DNA of 38,060 bases, taken from NCBI GenBank assembly GCA_016124855.1, contig WGMX01000070.1:1-38060 (forward strand), read 5' to 3'. This stretch comes from Anaerolineaceae bacterium. Lineage in GTDB: Bacteria > Chloroflexota > Anaerolineae > Aggregatilineales > Phototrophicaceae. Positions 1 through 6,463 of this stretch are shown piece by piece. The notes below the pieces were generated by a model, which was not told the origin of the DNA, made no database searches, and saw only the letters and a program-made list of their open reading frames with translations. Numbering within the stretch: position 1 is the stretch's first letter; each line of letters begins with the position of its first letter. The position numbers and the translations under genes were made by a program.

Positions 1-16
1 CTATACATTACCCACA
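1..16. repeat. Left terminal inverted repeat of the IS
   Basis: The sequence CTATACATTACCCACA is the exact reverse complement of 1411-1426. The transposase stop codon (TAG on the minus strand) is formed by bases 1-3, so the coding region ends on the very last base of the element. Confidence 0.9.
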
Positions 17-1218
17 TCTGGAAGGGGGTGAAAAATAAGCCAAGCAGAGAAAATAGATTGAAAAGAGAGCCAACCACGCCATAAGACTTTGACACCGGGT
101 TCGCCGTCATGCTTGCGACCAATGAAACCGCCTAACTGTCCAATCCAACGTATGGCTTGACGTAAAGAAGGTGGTTCAGCAAAGGGATTGGGAGAATTTG
201 TCATGTAAGCGCTGAGAGCTTGCCATTCGGGATCGGTCAAGACAACAGTACAAGGGGTATCTGGGGTTTGACGGGCTTGGTAGGTCATCCATAAAATACG
301 CCACGCCACCGTTGAACAGAGGGCTAAGAAACGGGTCAGCGCCTCAAAGGTTCGCAATTGACTATCCTCAAAATGACAACCACCCGTTTTGAGAACGAAA
401 TGAAAGCGCTCGACGAGCCAGCGGTAACTGTAAAAGCGCACCCATCGTTGGGCATCTTCCACATTGGCAGTGAGCAAATTGGTGAGCAAAACCCAATGCA
501 GAGCAGTAACGCCTTCTGGCGGAGTTTTCTCAAGCACCTCAATGACATGCACCACAAGTGGTGTAAGCGGAAAAGCGGTATTCAGGACGTTACGGTTCTG
601 GGGTGGTTGTAAGGTGAGGGTCGTGTAACGTAATTCGACTGTGGCTTGACGAGCCGCTTGCTCATCATGACGCTCCAAGTTGAAGGTGAATTGCCGTTCA
701 CAGGGCAGTTGGAGGAGACTAGCTTTCAGCCCAAGATCACTTTCCAGCTTACGATCCCGTACCGCTCGAATGATAAAGCCCGCTCCAAGGTTATCTGCTT
801 CTTGAAAGAGTTCGTAAATATCGGCCTCCCTGTCACAGATGGTGACTGTTCGCCAAGTTTGCTGCGATCCGACACTGTTTCTCAATCCCTGAATCCACTT
901 CATACTCTCTTTTTCAGTGATGGGTAATGCCTGATGCCCATTCACCTTCCGACGCGAGTGGGGATTATACGGACGCGACCAGACTTGCTGATCTAGCAAC
1001 CCGATTGGTACTCCATTGGTACTGACTGCCAAGCTGGTATGGGCGAAAAATCCCAAAGTCTTGTTATCTTCCAAAACGCCTAAGCCTTGTGTATGTTCAT
1101 GACGACTAAAGTTAAAAGTCGTGGTATCTTGTACCGCCAAAACCAGTTCCTCACCCTGACTTTGAAGTCGCTGATAAGTCGCTTCTCGTTCCTTGTCGAT
1201 CATGATCGTATGTTGCAC
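1..1218 (-). CDS. IS4-family transposase, catalytic part (second frame)
   Basis: This frame encodes the RNase H-like DDE catalytic core that cuts and joins the IS ends. Counting from the GTG at 1218, the first catalytic Asp is D31 (VQDTTTF), the second is D129 (ICDREAD) and the catalytic Glu is E270. Y263, R266, E270 and K277 give the exact YREK spacing of the family. The frame runs 405 codons and stops inside the terminal repeat. The GTG is only the first possible start: the bases just upstream still code N-P-K in frame, continuing the family sequence from the fragment at 1226-1360 in another frame. The natural protein would therefore be about 450 residues, close to Tn5 transposase (476). 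The GTG has no convincing ribosome site. The split is either a frameshift mutation, a sequencing indel or a recoding site. Confidence 0.85.
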   Translation of the reverse strand: MQHTIMIDKEREATYQRLQSQGEELVLAVQDTTTFNFSRHEHTQGLGVLEDNKTLGFFAHTSLAVSTNGVPIGLLDQQVWSRPYNPHSRRKVNGHQALPITEKESMKWIQGLRNSVGSQQTWRTVTICDREADIYELFQEADNLGAGFIIRAVRDRKLESDLGLKASLLQLPCERQFTFNLERHDEQAARQATVELRYTTLTLQPPQNRNVLNTAFPLTPLVVHVIEVLEKTPPEGVTALHWVLLTNLLTANVEDAQRWVRFYSYRWLVERFHFVLKTGGCHFEDSQLRTFEALTRFLALCSTVAWRILWMTYQARQTPDTPCTVVLTDPEWQALSAYMTNSPNPFAEPPSLRQAIRWIGQLGGFIGRKHDGEPGVKVLWRGWLSFQSIFSAWLIFHPLPDVGNV

Positions 1219-1225
1219 TTTAGGG

Positions 1226-1360
1226 TTATTTTAAAAAACGATAGCCTGCCTTCAATTGCGCCCATCTTTTCAATGTCGGCGGAAGTGTCCCCTGCGCCGT
1301 TTCGTTTAATGCTTCTGTCAACTGCTCCCAACGCGCATCCAATCGTTGATCTCCAAACAT
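1226..1360 (-). CDS. IS4-family transposase, N-terminal DNA-binding part (first frame)
   Basis: This 44-codon frame starts at ATG 1360 behind a good ribosome site (GAGGA, about 8 bases away) and ends at TAA 1228-1226. It begins MFGDQRLDARWEQL and ends KAGYRFLK, matching the N-terminal domain of IS50/Tn5-type transposases, where a G-D-x-R motif is followed by a conserved (A/G)-YRF-x-(K/R)-NP-x-V segment. Skipping one base at the TAA gives ...YRFLK-NPKV, which is the family sequence and joins the 1-1218 frame. The first frame therefore carries the real start of the transposase, and the frame must move +1 at 1226-1240, beside a T6-A4 run, to make a full protein. Confidence 0.7.
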   Translation of the reverse strand: MFGDQRLDARWEQLTEALNETAQGTLPPTLKRWAQLKAGYRFLK

Positions 1361-1410
1361 CTTTTCGTCCTCGTTCGTTCTTTTTTCTACATTACCTCCA
1401 TTTTCAACTT

Positions 1411-1426
1411 TGTGGGTAATGTATAG
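1411..1426. repeat. Right terminal inverted repeat of the IS
   Basis: The sequence TGTGGGTAATGTATAG matches the left end perfectly over 16 bases. Similarity stops at once on the inner side (left inner bases TCTGG, right inner bases AAGTT), which fixes the repeat length. Confidence 0.9.
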
Positions 1427-1650
1427 CCCTCATGTAGAAGGGAGTCTAATTCAATTGTAGTGTGAAAACTTGCTCCAAGCTGTTGAACTCCTTCGAATAA
1501 TATGACATTTTCGTTTTTGTTCCCCTCGCCTTGAGGGGCTACAGGCTCTCACACACCATCTCGTTACCCCTATTCTATGTCTCTTTCTAAGATACAAGGG
1601 GCTGGGGGTGAGGGTACATCTAGCTTCAGACATAGTAACTGGGAGGGGAA

Positions 1651-1794
1651 CTAAGGCGCTGCTCGTTGCAACGTGAGTTCGAGCAAACGGCGCAGGATTT
1701 CGTCGTCATCACAAGTGCCGTCTGAGAAAGTGACGCGAGTATCTGCAAGCACTAAAAAACCATAAAGATAATTTATTGCTATTACAGCAGTCAT
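1651..1794 (-). CDS. Possible small protein, 47 residues, unknown
   Basis: An ATG at 1794 follows a good ribosome site (GAGGTG, about 3-8 bases upstream) and opens 47 codons to TAG at 1651. The N-terminal third is hydrophobic (AVIAINYLYGFLVLA), and the rest is polar and acidic, then helical (DDDEILRRLLELTLQ). The product is not recognised. It could be a genuine small protein or the remains of a longer gene damaged near the IS. Support is the ribosome site and plausible composition only. Confidence 0.3.
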   Translation of the reverse strand: MTAVIAINYLYGFLVLADTRVTFSDGTCDDDEILRRLLELTLQRAAP

Positions 1795-1930
1795 ATTCAC
1801 CTCAATCCACTTGCAAAGGCTGATTTCACAGCAAAGAATGGAACAAAAATTCTATCATGTTTTTCTGCTTTTGATCGTTCGAAGTTGGTTTCAAGTTTCA
1901 AACGGTATCTTCATAAATGGCCTCAAAACA

Positions 1931-2038
1931 GCCTGTTTTTACCTGCTCCACCTGCAAAACAGGTCATTTAATCTTTTGCTCCCTCAAAAATCGTAATGTT
2001 TCTACGTTATGTGACCTGTTATCACCTGTTTATCAGGT
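1931..2038. repeat. Cluster of ACCTG motifs with two small hairpins
   Basis: ACCTG, or its complement CAGGT, occurs repeatedly within about 110 bases: at 1941, 1950, 1960, 2014, 2024 and 2034. Two arrangements can fold: CCTGTTTT (1932-1939) with AAAACAGG (1956-1963), and ACCTG (2024-2028) with CAGGT (2034-2038) over a five-base loop. The spacing is irregular and no gene start is close on the plus strand. It could be a protein-binding cluster or a small RNA region. Confidence 0.35.
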
Positions 2039-2059
2039 AAACCACTCCCTCACGCAACA

Positions 2060-2093
2060 AAAAACCACAGCCCATCTCTGAACTGTGGTTTTT
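2060..2093. terminator. Strong bidirectional terminator
   Basis: An 11-bp perfect stem, AAAAACCACAG (2060-2070) with CTGTGGTTTTT (2083-2093), encloses a 12-base loop and gives a T-run on either strand. It lies just beyond the stop of the M16 peptidase pair on the minus strand, whose transcript it should end. Confidence 0.85.
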
Positions 2094-2149
2094 GCTTGTT
2101 TTTTCTAAAGGCTACCGACTACTGACTAAAGACTTCTTGCCCCTTGCAA

Positions 2150-3424
2150 CTACCCCTGTGGCCCTGCCACTGCCACCACATAGGCATCAGGATTCCAGTA
2201 CTTCTGAATCGCCTTCAGCAAATCAGCTTTGGTCAAGGCATTAATCTCGTCAGCATACTTTTGCAGGTTGTCCAAGCCCAGTTTATAGGCTTCCATGTTC
2301 AAAATTGAACCCGCAATGCCTTCGTTGCTTTCCAGTTGCAGTGGCAAATGTCCGGTAAAGTACGACTTATTCTCGTTGATGTCATCGTCGCTCACTTCTT
2401 CAACGATAATCCGCTTGATTTCACCGACGATGCTCTCAATTGCCTGCTGCACATTCACCGGATTAACACCGGCACTCACGCTCCAAGCCCCCGGCCCCAT
2501 GCCGCCTTCAATGCTGCTGTAGGCATAGTAAGCAAGTCCACGCTTCTCACGCACTTCGTCGCCAATCCGTCCCATCATACCGAACTGACCTAGCACACTG
2601 TTAACCAATGTCGCAGCCCGATAATCCGGCTCAAATCTGGACGGCCCAAGCACACCCATCACAATATCTGACTGTGTTTTACCGGGAATATTGACCGCAA
2701 TTTGTCGTGTTTCATCCACCTGCTGAATCGCTGGCAGCACGGCTTTTGGTGGCTGGTTTTCGTTCTGCCAATCACCTAGTTTCGACTTCACAATCTCAAT
2801 CGCATCTGCCGCTTTGACCGCACCCACCACTGTGATAATCATGCCCTTTGGCCCATAATGCTCACGGTGGAAAGCATTGATGTCCTCAATCGTAATCCCC
2901 GGAAGTGTCTCCAATGTTCCCCGAGAACTGTAATGGTATGGATGACTTTCAGGATACAAGTTCTCACGGAATGCCCGTCCCGCACGGAAACGTGTATCCT
3001 GCTGACGGTATTGCAAACCCGTCAGGATTTCACCGCGTAAACGTTCCACTTGTGGTGCTGGAAAAACTGGATACCGCAGCACATCCGCCAGAATATCCAC
3101 CAGCACTGGTAAATCTTCCGCCAACGACTTACCGCTAAATCCGGTTGTATGTGTACCCGCACCGACATCCAAATCCGCCCCGATGTCCTCAAGGCTGCTG
3201 TGGATGGCATCGAAGTCACGGTTTTTTGTACCGCGCATCAACGCTCCGGCTGTCATGCTGGCTGTACCGGATTTCGCTGGTTTCTCATAGATGCTGCCGG
3301 CTTCCAACGAACCGGCAATTACCACGGATTGTGCCGCAAAATTCTCGTAGACCAGCACAATGATGCCGTTATCCAACTGGACACGGGTAATGTTATTTGG
3401 CCCCGGAATGGATGATTTATTCAT
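2150..3424 (-). CDS. M16-family peptidase-like protein, non-catalytic subunit
   Basis: This is a 424-residue homologue of the neighbouring M16 peptidase, but the zinc motif HxxEH is replaced: the aligned residues 56-60 read SMTAG (H to S, E to A, H to G). Other family features remain, such as the glycine-rich region after it (IGADLDVGAG) and the R-G-L-A-Y-Y-A-Y segment that carries the substrate-binding Arg/Tyr pair typical of inactive partners. In known bacterial M16B pairs an active and an inactive subunit form one clam-shaped protease, and that role is inferred here. The start was chosen at ATG 3424, which overlaps the upstream gene by eight bases and has GAGGAGG just before it; a longer reading to 3535 runs back into that gene. 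A terminator follows at 2060-2093. Confidence 0.85.
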   Translation of the reverse strand: MNKSSIPGPNNITRVQLDNGIIVLVYENFAAQSVVIAGSLEAGSIYEKPAKSGTASMTAGALMRGTKNRDFDAIHSSLEDIGADLDVGAGTHTTGFSGKSLAEDLPVLVDILADVLRYPVFPAPQVERLRGEILTGLQYRQQDTRFRAGRAFRENLYPESHPYHYSSRGTLETLPGITIEDINAFHREHYGPKGMIITVVGAVKAADAIEIVKSKLGDWQNENQPPKAVLPAIQQVDETRQIAVNIPGKTQSDIVMGVLGPSRFEPDYRAATLVNSVLGQFGMMGRIGDEVREKRGLAYYAYSSIEGGMGPGAWSVSAGVNPVNVQQAIESIVGEIKRIIVEEVSDDDINENKSYFTGHLPLQLESNEGIAGSILNMEAYKLGLDNLQKYADEINALTKADLLKAIQKYWNPDAYVVAVAGPQG

Positions 3425-4721
3425 CGTCGTCCTCCTCGCCCATATCATCGCCGCCGACTTCGGTTGGCACGAACCAACCGACAGTCCGATTTTGTGGACG
3501 CAAATATTTCTGTGCAACGCTTCGTACGTCGTCAATTGTCACGGCTTCCAATTTATCGACGTAGTTCAAGAACCACTCGTAGCTGTGGAAGTTTTCGGCA
3601 AAGGCCAACCAGAATGCCTGTGAACTCACCCGTTCTGTGCCATAAGCAAACAAGGCTCTGGCTTGTTTACGGGCTTTATCCAGTTCTTTTTGGGTGATGT
3701 TTTCGTTCAACAGCCGTTCAATTTGGACATCGAAGGCACTTTCGACTTCCTGAATCGTCCGACCATCGCGTACAGTCGCCACAAAATCATACAAGTACGG
3801 ATCAATCGACGGCAGCAATCCGCCATCGACATCGACTGCCAATTCGGTTTCGACAATTGCCTTGTACAAACGGCTGGTCTTGTTGTCAATGCCACCGCCA
3901 CCCATGCCGCTTGGCCCTGTTAGGACGCTGTTCAAAATCGCCAACTTGAACCAATCATCATCGGTTGCCGGTGGAACATGATAGGCTACTTCAAGAAACT
4001 GGGTATTCCCCGGTCGCTCAACCACAACACGCCGTTCACCTCGCTGCTCCGGTTCAGGCCGCACAAACAAGTTCGGCTTCTCACCTGCTGGAATGCTGCC
4101 GTAGAGTTCTTCGACACGCTTCAGCATTTCGTCGGTTTTGAAGTCACCAACGGCTACCGCAATCGCATTATTGGGCATGTAGTGCTTCTTATAATGACCA
4201 TACAGATCGTCACGGGTCATGGTTCGCAAATCGGTTTCGTCACCGATGATTTCGTGGTGATAACCATGTACACGGAAGGCTGCTGCCCGCACTTCTTCAC
4301 CCAGCCAGAACATCGGTGAATTTTCGCCACCTTGCCGTTCTGAGATAATCACCGTTCGCTCGGATTCAACTTCATCCGGTTCGAAAATGGTGTTGGTCAT
4401 GCGGTCAGCTTCCAGCCGCAAACCGAGGTCAATCCGGTCGGCTGGCATGGTTTCATAGTAAGCCGTGTAATCCATTGAGGTTTGGGCATTCCAGTTGCCA
4501 CCCTCACGGCTGATCTGACGGTCAAGGATGCCGCCCGGAAAAGTTGGTGTCCCCTTGAACATCATGTGCTCAACCCAATGCGAAATACCTGTTTGTCCAG
4601 TACGCTCGTTGCGGCTGCCGATGCGGTACATGACCCACCAGCTCACAACCGGCGCACTGTGCTGCTCTTTCAAAATTACCGTTAAGCCATTACTCAATTG
4701 ATGGCGGGTAACACCTGCCAT
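3417..4721 (-). CDS. M16-family zinc metallopeptidase, catalytic subunit
   Basis: The 434-residue protein has the inverted zinc motif HWVEH at residues 48-52 and a third ligand Glu about 76 residues later (E128, in SERTVIISERQ), which defines family M16 (insulinase/pitrilysin/processing-peptidase type). The following N-W-N-A-Q-T-S-M-D-Y-T-A-Y-Y-E stretch is typical of the active-site lobe. The second half is the usual inactive M16 C-domain, and the tail is very acidic (GDDMGEEDDDE). No signal peptide is seen, so a cytoplasmic site is inferred. Start: the ATG at 4721 has AAAGGAG seven bases upstream; the ATG at 4739 has none. It is translationally coupled to the inactive partner downstream, which suggests a heterodimer that degrades small peptides. 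Confidence 0.9.
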   Translation of the reverse strand: MAGVTRHQLSNGLTVILKEQHSAPVVSWWVMYRIGSRNERTGQTGISHWVEHMMFKGTPTFPGGILDRQISREGGNWNAQTSMDYTAYYETMPADRIDLGLRLEADRMTNTIFEPDEVESERTVIISERQGGENSPMFWLGEEVRAAAFRVHGYHHEIIGDETDLRTMTRDDLYGHYKKHYMPNNAIAVAVGDFKTDEMLKRVEELYGSIPAGEKPNLFVRPEPEQRGERRVVVERPGNTQFLEVAYHVPPATDDDWFKLAILNSVLTGPSGMGGGGIDNKTSRLYKAIVETELAVDVDGGLLPSIDPYLYDFVATVRDGRTIQEVESAFDVQIERLLNENITQKELDKARKQARALFAYGTERVSSQAFWLAFAENFHSYEWFLNYVDKLEAVTIDDVRSVAQKYLRPQNRTVGWFVPTEVGGDDMGEEDDDE

Positions 4722-5167
4722 GTTTACTCCTTTACGCATTATGTGCTAAGCAGAGGAACATTCTACCTGTTTAAGAGGATATGAAGAATAGACGATAAAA
4801 GTGAGGCTAATCTGACCGATCAAGCCCCTATACCTTAGTCTAGCGTTGAACGGCTAAGACGCAAGTAGACCAAGATTTAACCACAGAGACACAGAGAACA
4901 CTGAGTTCGGAACGTGCAATTTGTGCAATACATCCGCCGAAATGACAGGCGGATTTGAGGGAGCAAGGCGCTGAATTGACATTTTGTGTCGGCGGGAGGT
5001 TCGGGGTATGCCGCTGAAATGACAGGGTTTCGGCGGATCGTCCGGTTAGTGCCACCGCGTGCAAATTGTGCCATCTGCATAGCGCGTATAGAGGAAAACG
5101 TCGCTGAATATGCAAAGGTATAGGCACCATTAAAGTGCAAAGATCCGAAAAACCATACGCGAAAGTA
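4722..5167. other. Non-coding spacer with repeat fragments
   Basis: No gene is supported here. The spacer contains a stretch (4877-4905, TTAACCACAGAGACACAGAG and on) of a kind often scattered in bacterial genomes, a hairpin at 4932-4954 and a related imperfect copy near 5011-5040. The hexamer-like phrase GTGCAA(A/T)TTGTGC also occurs twice (about 4913 and 5059). Promoters for the M16 pair should lie at its left end. Confidence 0.5.
4932..5040. repeat. Pair of related hairpin repeats
   Basis: Copy one is ATCCGCC (4932-4938) with GGCGGAT (4948-4954) around the loop GAAATGACA. Copy two repeats CCGCTGAAATGACAGG at 5011-5026, followed by TTTCGGCGGATC. On the minus strand both share CCTGTCATTTC(G/A)GCGG. 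They look like short intergenic palindromic repeats. Confidence 0.5.
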
Positions 5168-6100
5168 TTATAGATGTGCTTCTAGCCAGTCCATCTCGCG
5201 GAGGAGCTGCGGTATGAGCAGTTCAATCTCGTTATCATCCTTTGCCGCGCCCTCCAAAAAATCGAGGTACAAGCCGATCCGGTAGAACGACACACGTTCC
5301 CAATGTCCATCAGGCAATGCAAGACGACTGGTGTATCCAGCGTAAAATGCCTCCTTGCTGCCGGGGACTTCGGATTCGATCTGGTCGTCAATACGGAAAT
5401 CCCAAGATGGGTCACCGGATGATGCCCAATCGAAGTCAAGCACGGCGCTCAGTCTACCATCCTGCTGCAAGAGGTTGAGAAAGTGATAATCGCCATGAAT
5501 GAAAACACCCCGCTGAACTGAAGCCAACAAAGGCTGCATCCGCACTATTAGCGCATCTATCCTTCCAAGTATGCCAACTGAGAGAAGACCGAGCGCCTGA
5601 ACCTGCCCCCGATAGTAACGAAAATGGTCAGCGACATAAGACGGCCAATCGGGTTGAGGTGTACCCGCTAGGATGTTGTAGAGCAACCCGAACTGAGCAA
5701 AGTCATGGCTATGGATAGTCGCCAAGTGCTGTCCAGCGCTATATCCAATAGAGTAGCGGGAGGCAAATGGCAGATCAGCCGTACTTGTGCTAATCGTTTG
5801 CCCCGGCATTTTCGTCAAGATCAGGTAGTCGTAAGGTACTAGACTCTTGCTGGTATCGAGCGCTATTACCTGTGAGACAGGCACATCACTTTGGCTGAGT
5901 ATTTCATACGCCCATTTTTCGCCTGCATAGCGATTGGCTCCACCCCAATCCAGCACGTCAAAGCGCAGCACGTAAGCATCGTTGACCACCAAGCAGCGGT
6001 TGATGTTGCCCTGTACCGGCTGAACCAAACTCTCGATTTTGCCTAGCCCATGCGCAGTGCAAATGGCTTGTACGATTTCGGGAGACGGATTAGACGTCAT
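5168..6100 (-). CDS. APH-family (aminoglycoside phosphotransferase-like) kinase
   Basis: A small-molecule kinase with a protein-kinase-like fold, 310 residues, the usual length. Visible motifs are a glycine loop (QGNINRCLVV, 30-39), the catalytic loop IHGDYHFLN (201-209, with D204 and N209) and the metal-binding D-x-D in LDFDWASSGDP (D222, D224). E61 in the EKWAYE helix would pair with the lysine of the N-lobe, but that position appears to be Arg (YVLRF, 43-47). The substrate cannot be told; members phosphorylate aminoglycosides, macrolides, choline, homoserine or sugars, and chromosomal copies like this are usually not resistance genes. The start ATG 6100 has only a weak ribosome site. It stands alone, with non-coding DNA on both sides. 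Confidence 0.85.
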   Translation of the reverse strand: MTSNPSPEIVQAICTAHGLGKIESLVQPVQGNINRCLVVNDAYVLRFDVLDWGGANRYAGEKWAYEILSQSDVPVSQVIALDTSKSLVPYDYLILTKMPGQTISTSTADLPFASRYSIGYSAGQHLATIHSHDFAQFGLLYNILAGTPQPDWPSYVADHFRYYRGQVQALGLLSVGILGRIDALIVRMQPLLASVQRGVFIHGDYHFLNLLQQDGRLSAVLDFDWASSGDPSWDFRIDDQIESEVPGSKEAFYAGYTSRLALPDGHWERVSFYRIGLYLDFLEGAAKDDNEIELLIPQLLREMDWLEAHL

Positions 6101-6463
6101 TTAGAATCCGATCTTTGTTTACCTGCATCAAAGGTACAGAAGTAGGTTATCGGGGCGATATGCCAATGCGCATCGAATAATCCATGTCAGGCTGCCCTTA
6201 GGTATCCTTAATGACCTTTCGATACCACTATTATGCGGATGTCAATCCTATCTACAAGTGGCAGTAAAAAGTTTTTGCTTAATATTAGAACAGAAGTTCA
6301 TAAAAATCAAGTTTGTATTGAGTTAGAATAATGACTGCACAAAGTTTGTGAACCGATGTACAATTCATATCATACTTATTGTGTCACCCATTCATCCAAG
6401 AATTTCACAGCGCTGCAACAGTTGTAACCAACTTTGTATAGGGATTAAGGTCATTAAGCTGAC
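6101..6463. other. Divergent promoter region, no gene
   Basis: This 363-base spacer separates the phosphotransferase (minus) from the sensor kinase (plus). The half nearer the kinase is AT-rich (6240-6380), as expected for promoters. No coding frame with a ribosome site was found. Confidence 0.5.
6346..6373 (+). promoter_or_regulatory. Possible sigma-70-type promoter for the sensor kinase
   Basis: TTGTGA (6346-6351) and TATCAT (6368-6373) are 16 bases apart in the AT-rich spacer, about 90 bases before the kinase start. Each hexamer differs from consensus at two positions, so this is only a suggestion. Confidence 0.3.

Larger units (their letters stand above)
1..1426 (-). mobile_element. Complete insertion sequence, IS4 family (YREK type)
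   Basis: Seen: the element is bounded by a perfect 16-bp inverted repeat, CTATACATTACCCACA at 1-16 and its reverse complement at 1411-1426. Between them lies one transposase on the minus strand that fills almost the whole element. The transposase carries the DDE residues and the Y-(2)-R-(3)-E-(6)-K signature that defines the IS4 family, and its N-terminal part resembles the IS50/Tn5 DNA-binding domain. The length of 1426 bp is normal for the family. The left flank lies outside the window, so a target-site duplication cannot be tested; the right flank begins CCCTCATG. The transposase reading frame is broken near 1226, so the copy may be inactive or may need frameshifting. Confidence 0.9.
1427..2149. 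other. Mostly non-coding spacer right of the IS
   Basis: This stretch holds, in order: a degenerate hairpin-rich repeat (about 1520-1620, with CCCCTC/GAGGGG arms at 1522-1527 and 1533-1538, and the minus-strand text CCCTCACCCCCAGCCCC that resembles other intergenic copies here), one possible small gene at 1651-1794, a cluster of ACCTG motifs at 1931-2038 and a bidirectional terminator at 2060-2093. No larger coding region is supported. Confidence 0.6.

Noticed and set aside
1233..1239. T TTT TTA, a classic -1 slippery heptamer in the correct register of the transposase N-terminal frame
   Set aside because: A -1 shift leads into a frame that stops (TGA) after about ten codons; the catalytic part lies in the +1 frame, so this heptamer does not explain the join.
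1811..1996. 61-codon plus-strand frame
   Set aside because: It has no ribosome site, runs through the ACCTG motif cluster and has no protein-like features.
3425..3535. N-terminal extension of the second M16 gene
   Set aside because: It overlaps the coding end of the upstream M16 gene; the ATG at 3424 has an excellent ribosome site and gives the family-like N-terminus.
4840..5140. Two overlapping minus-strand frames of about 90 codons in the spacer
   Set aside because: They run through repeat phrases and hairpins, lack ribosome sites and look compositionally random.
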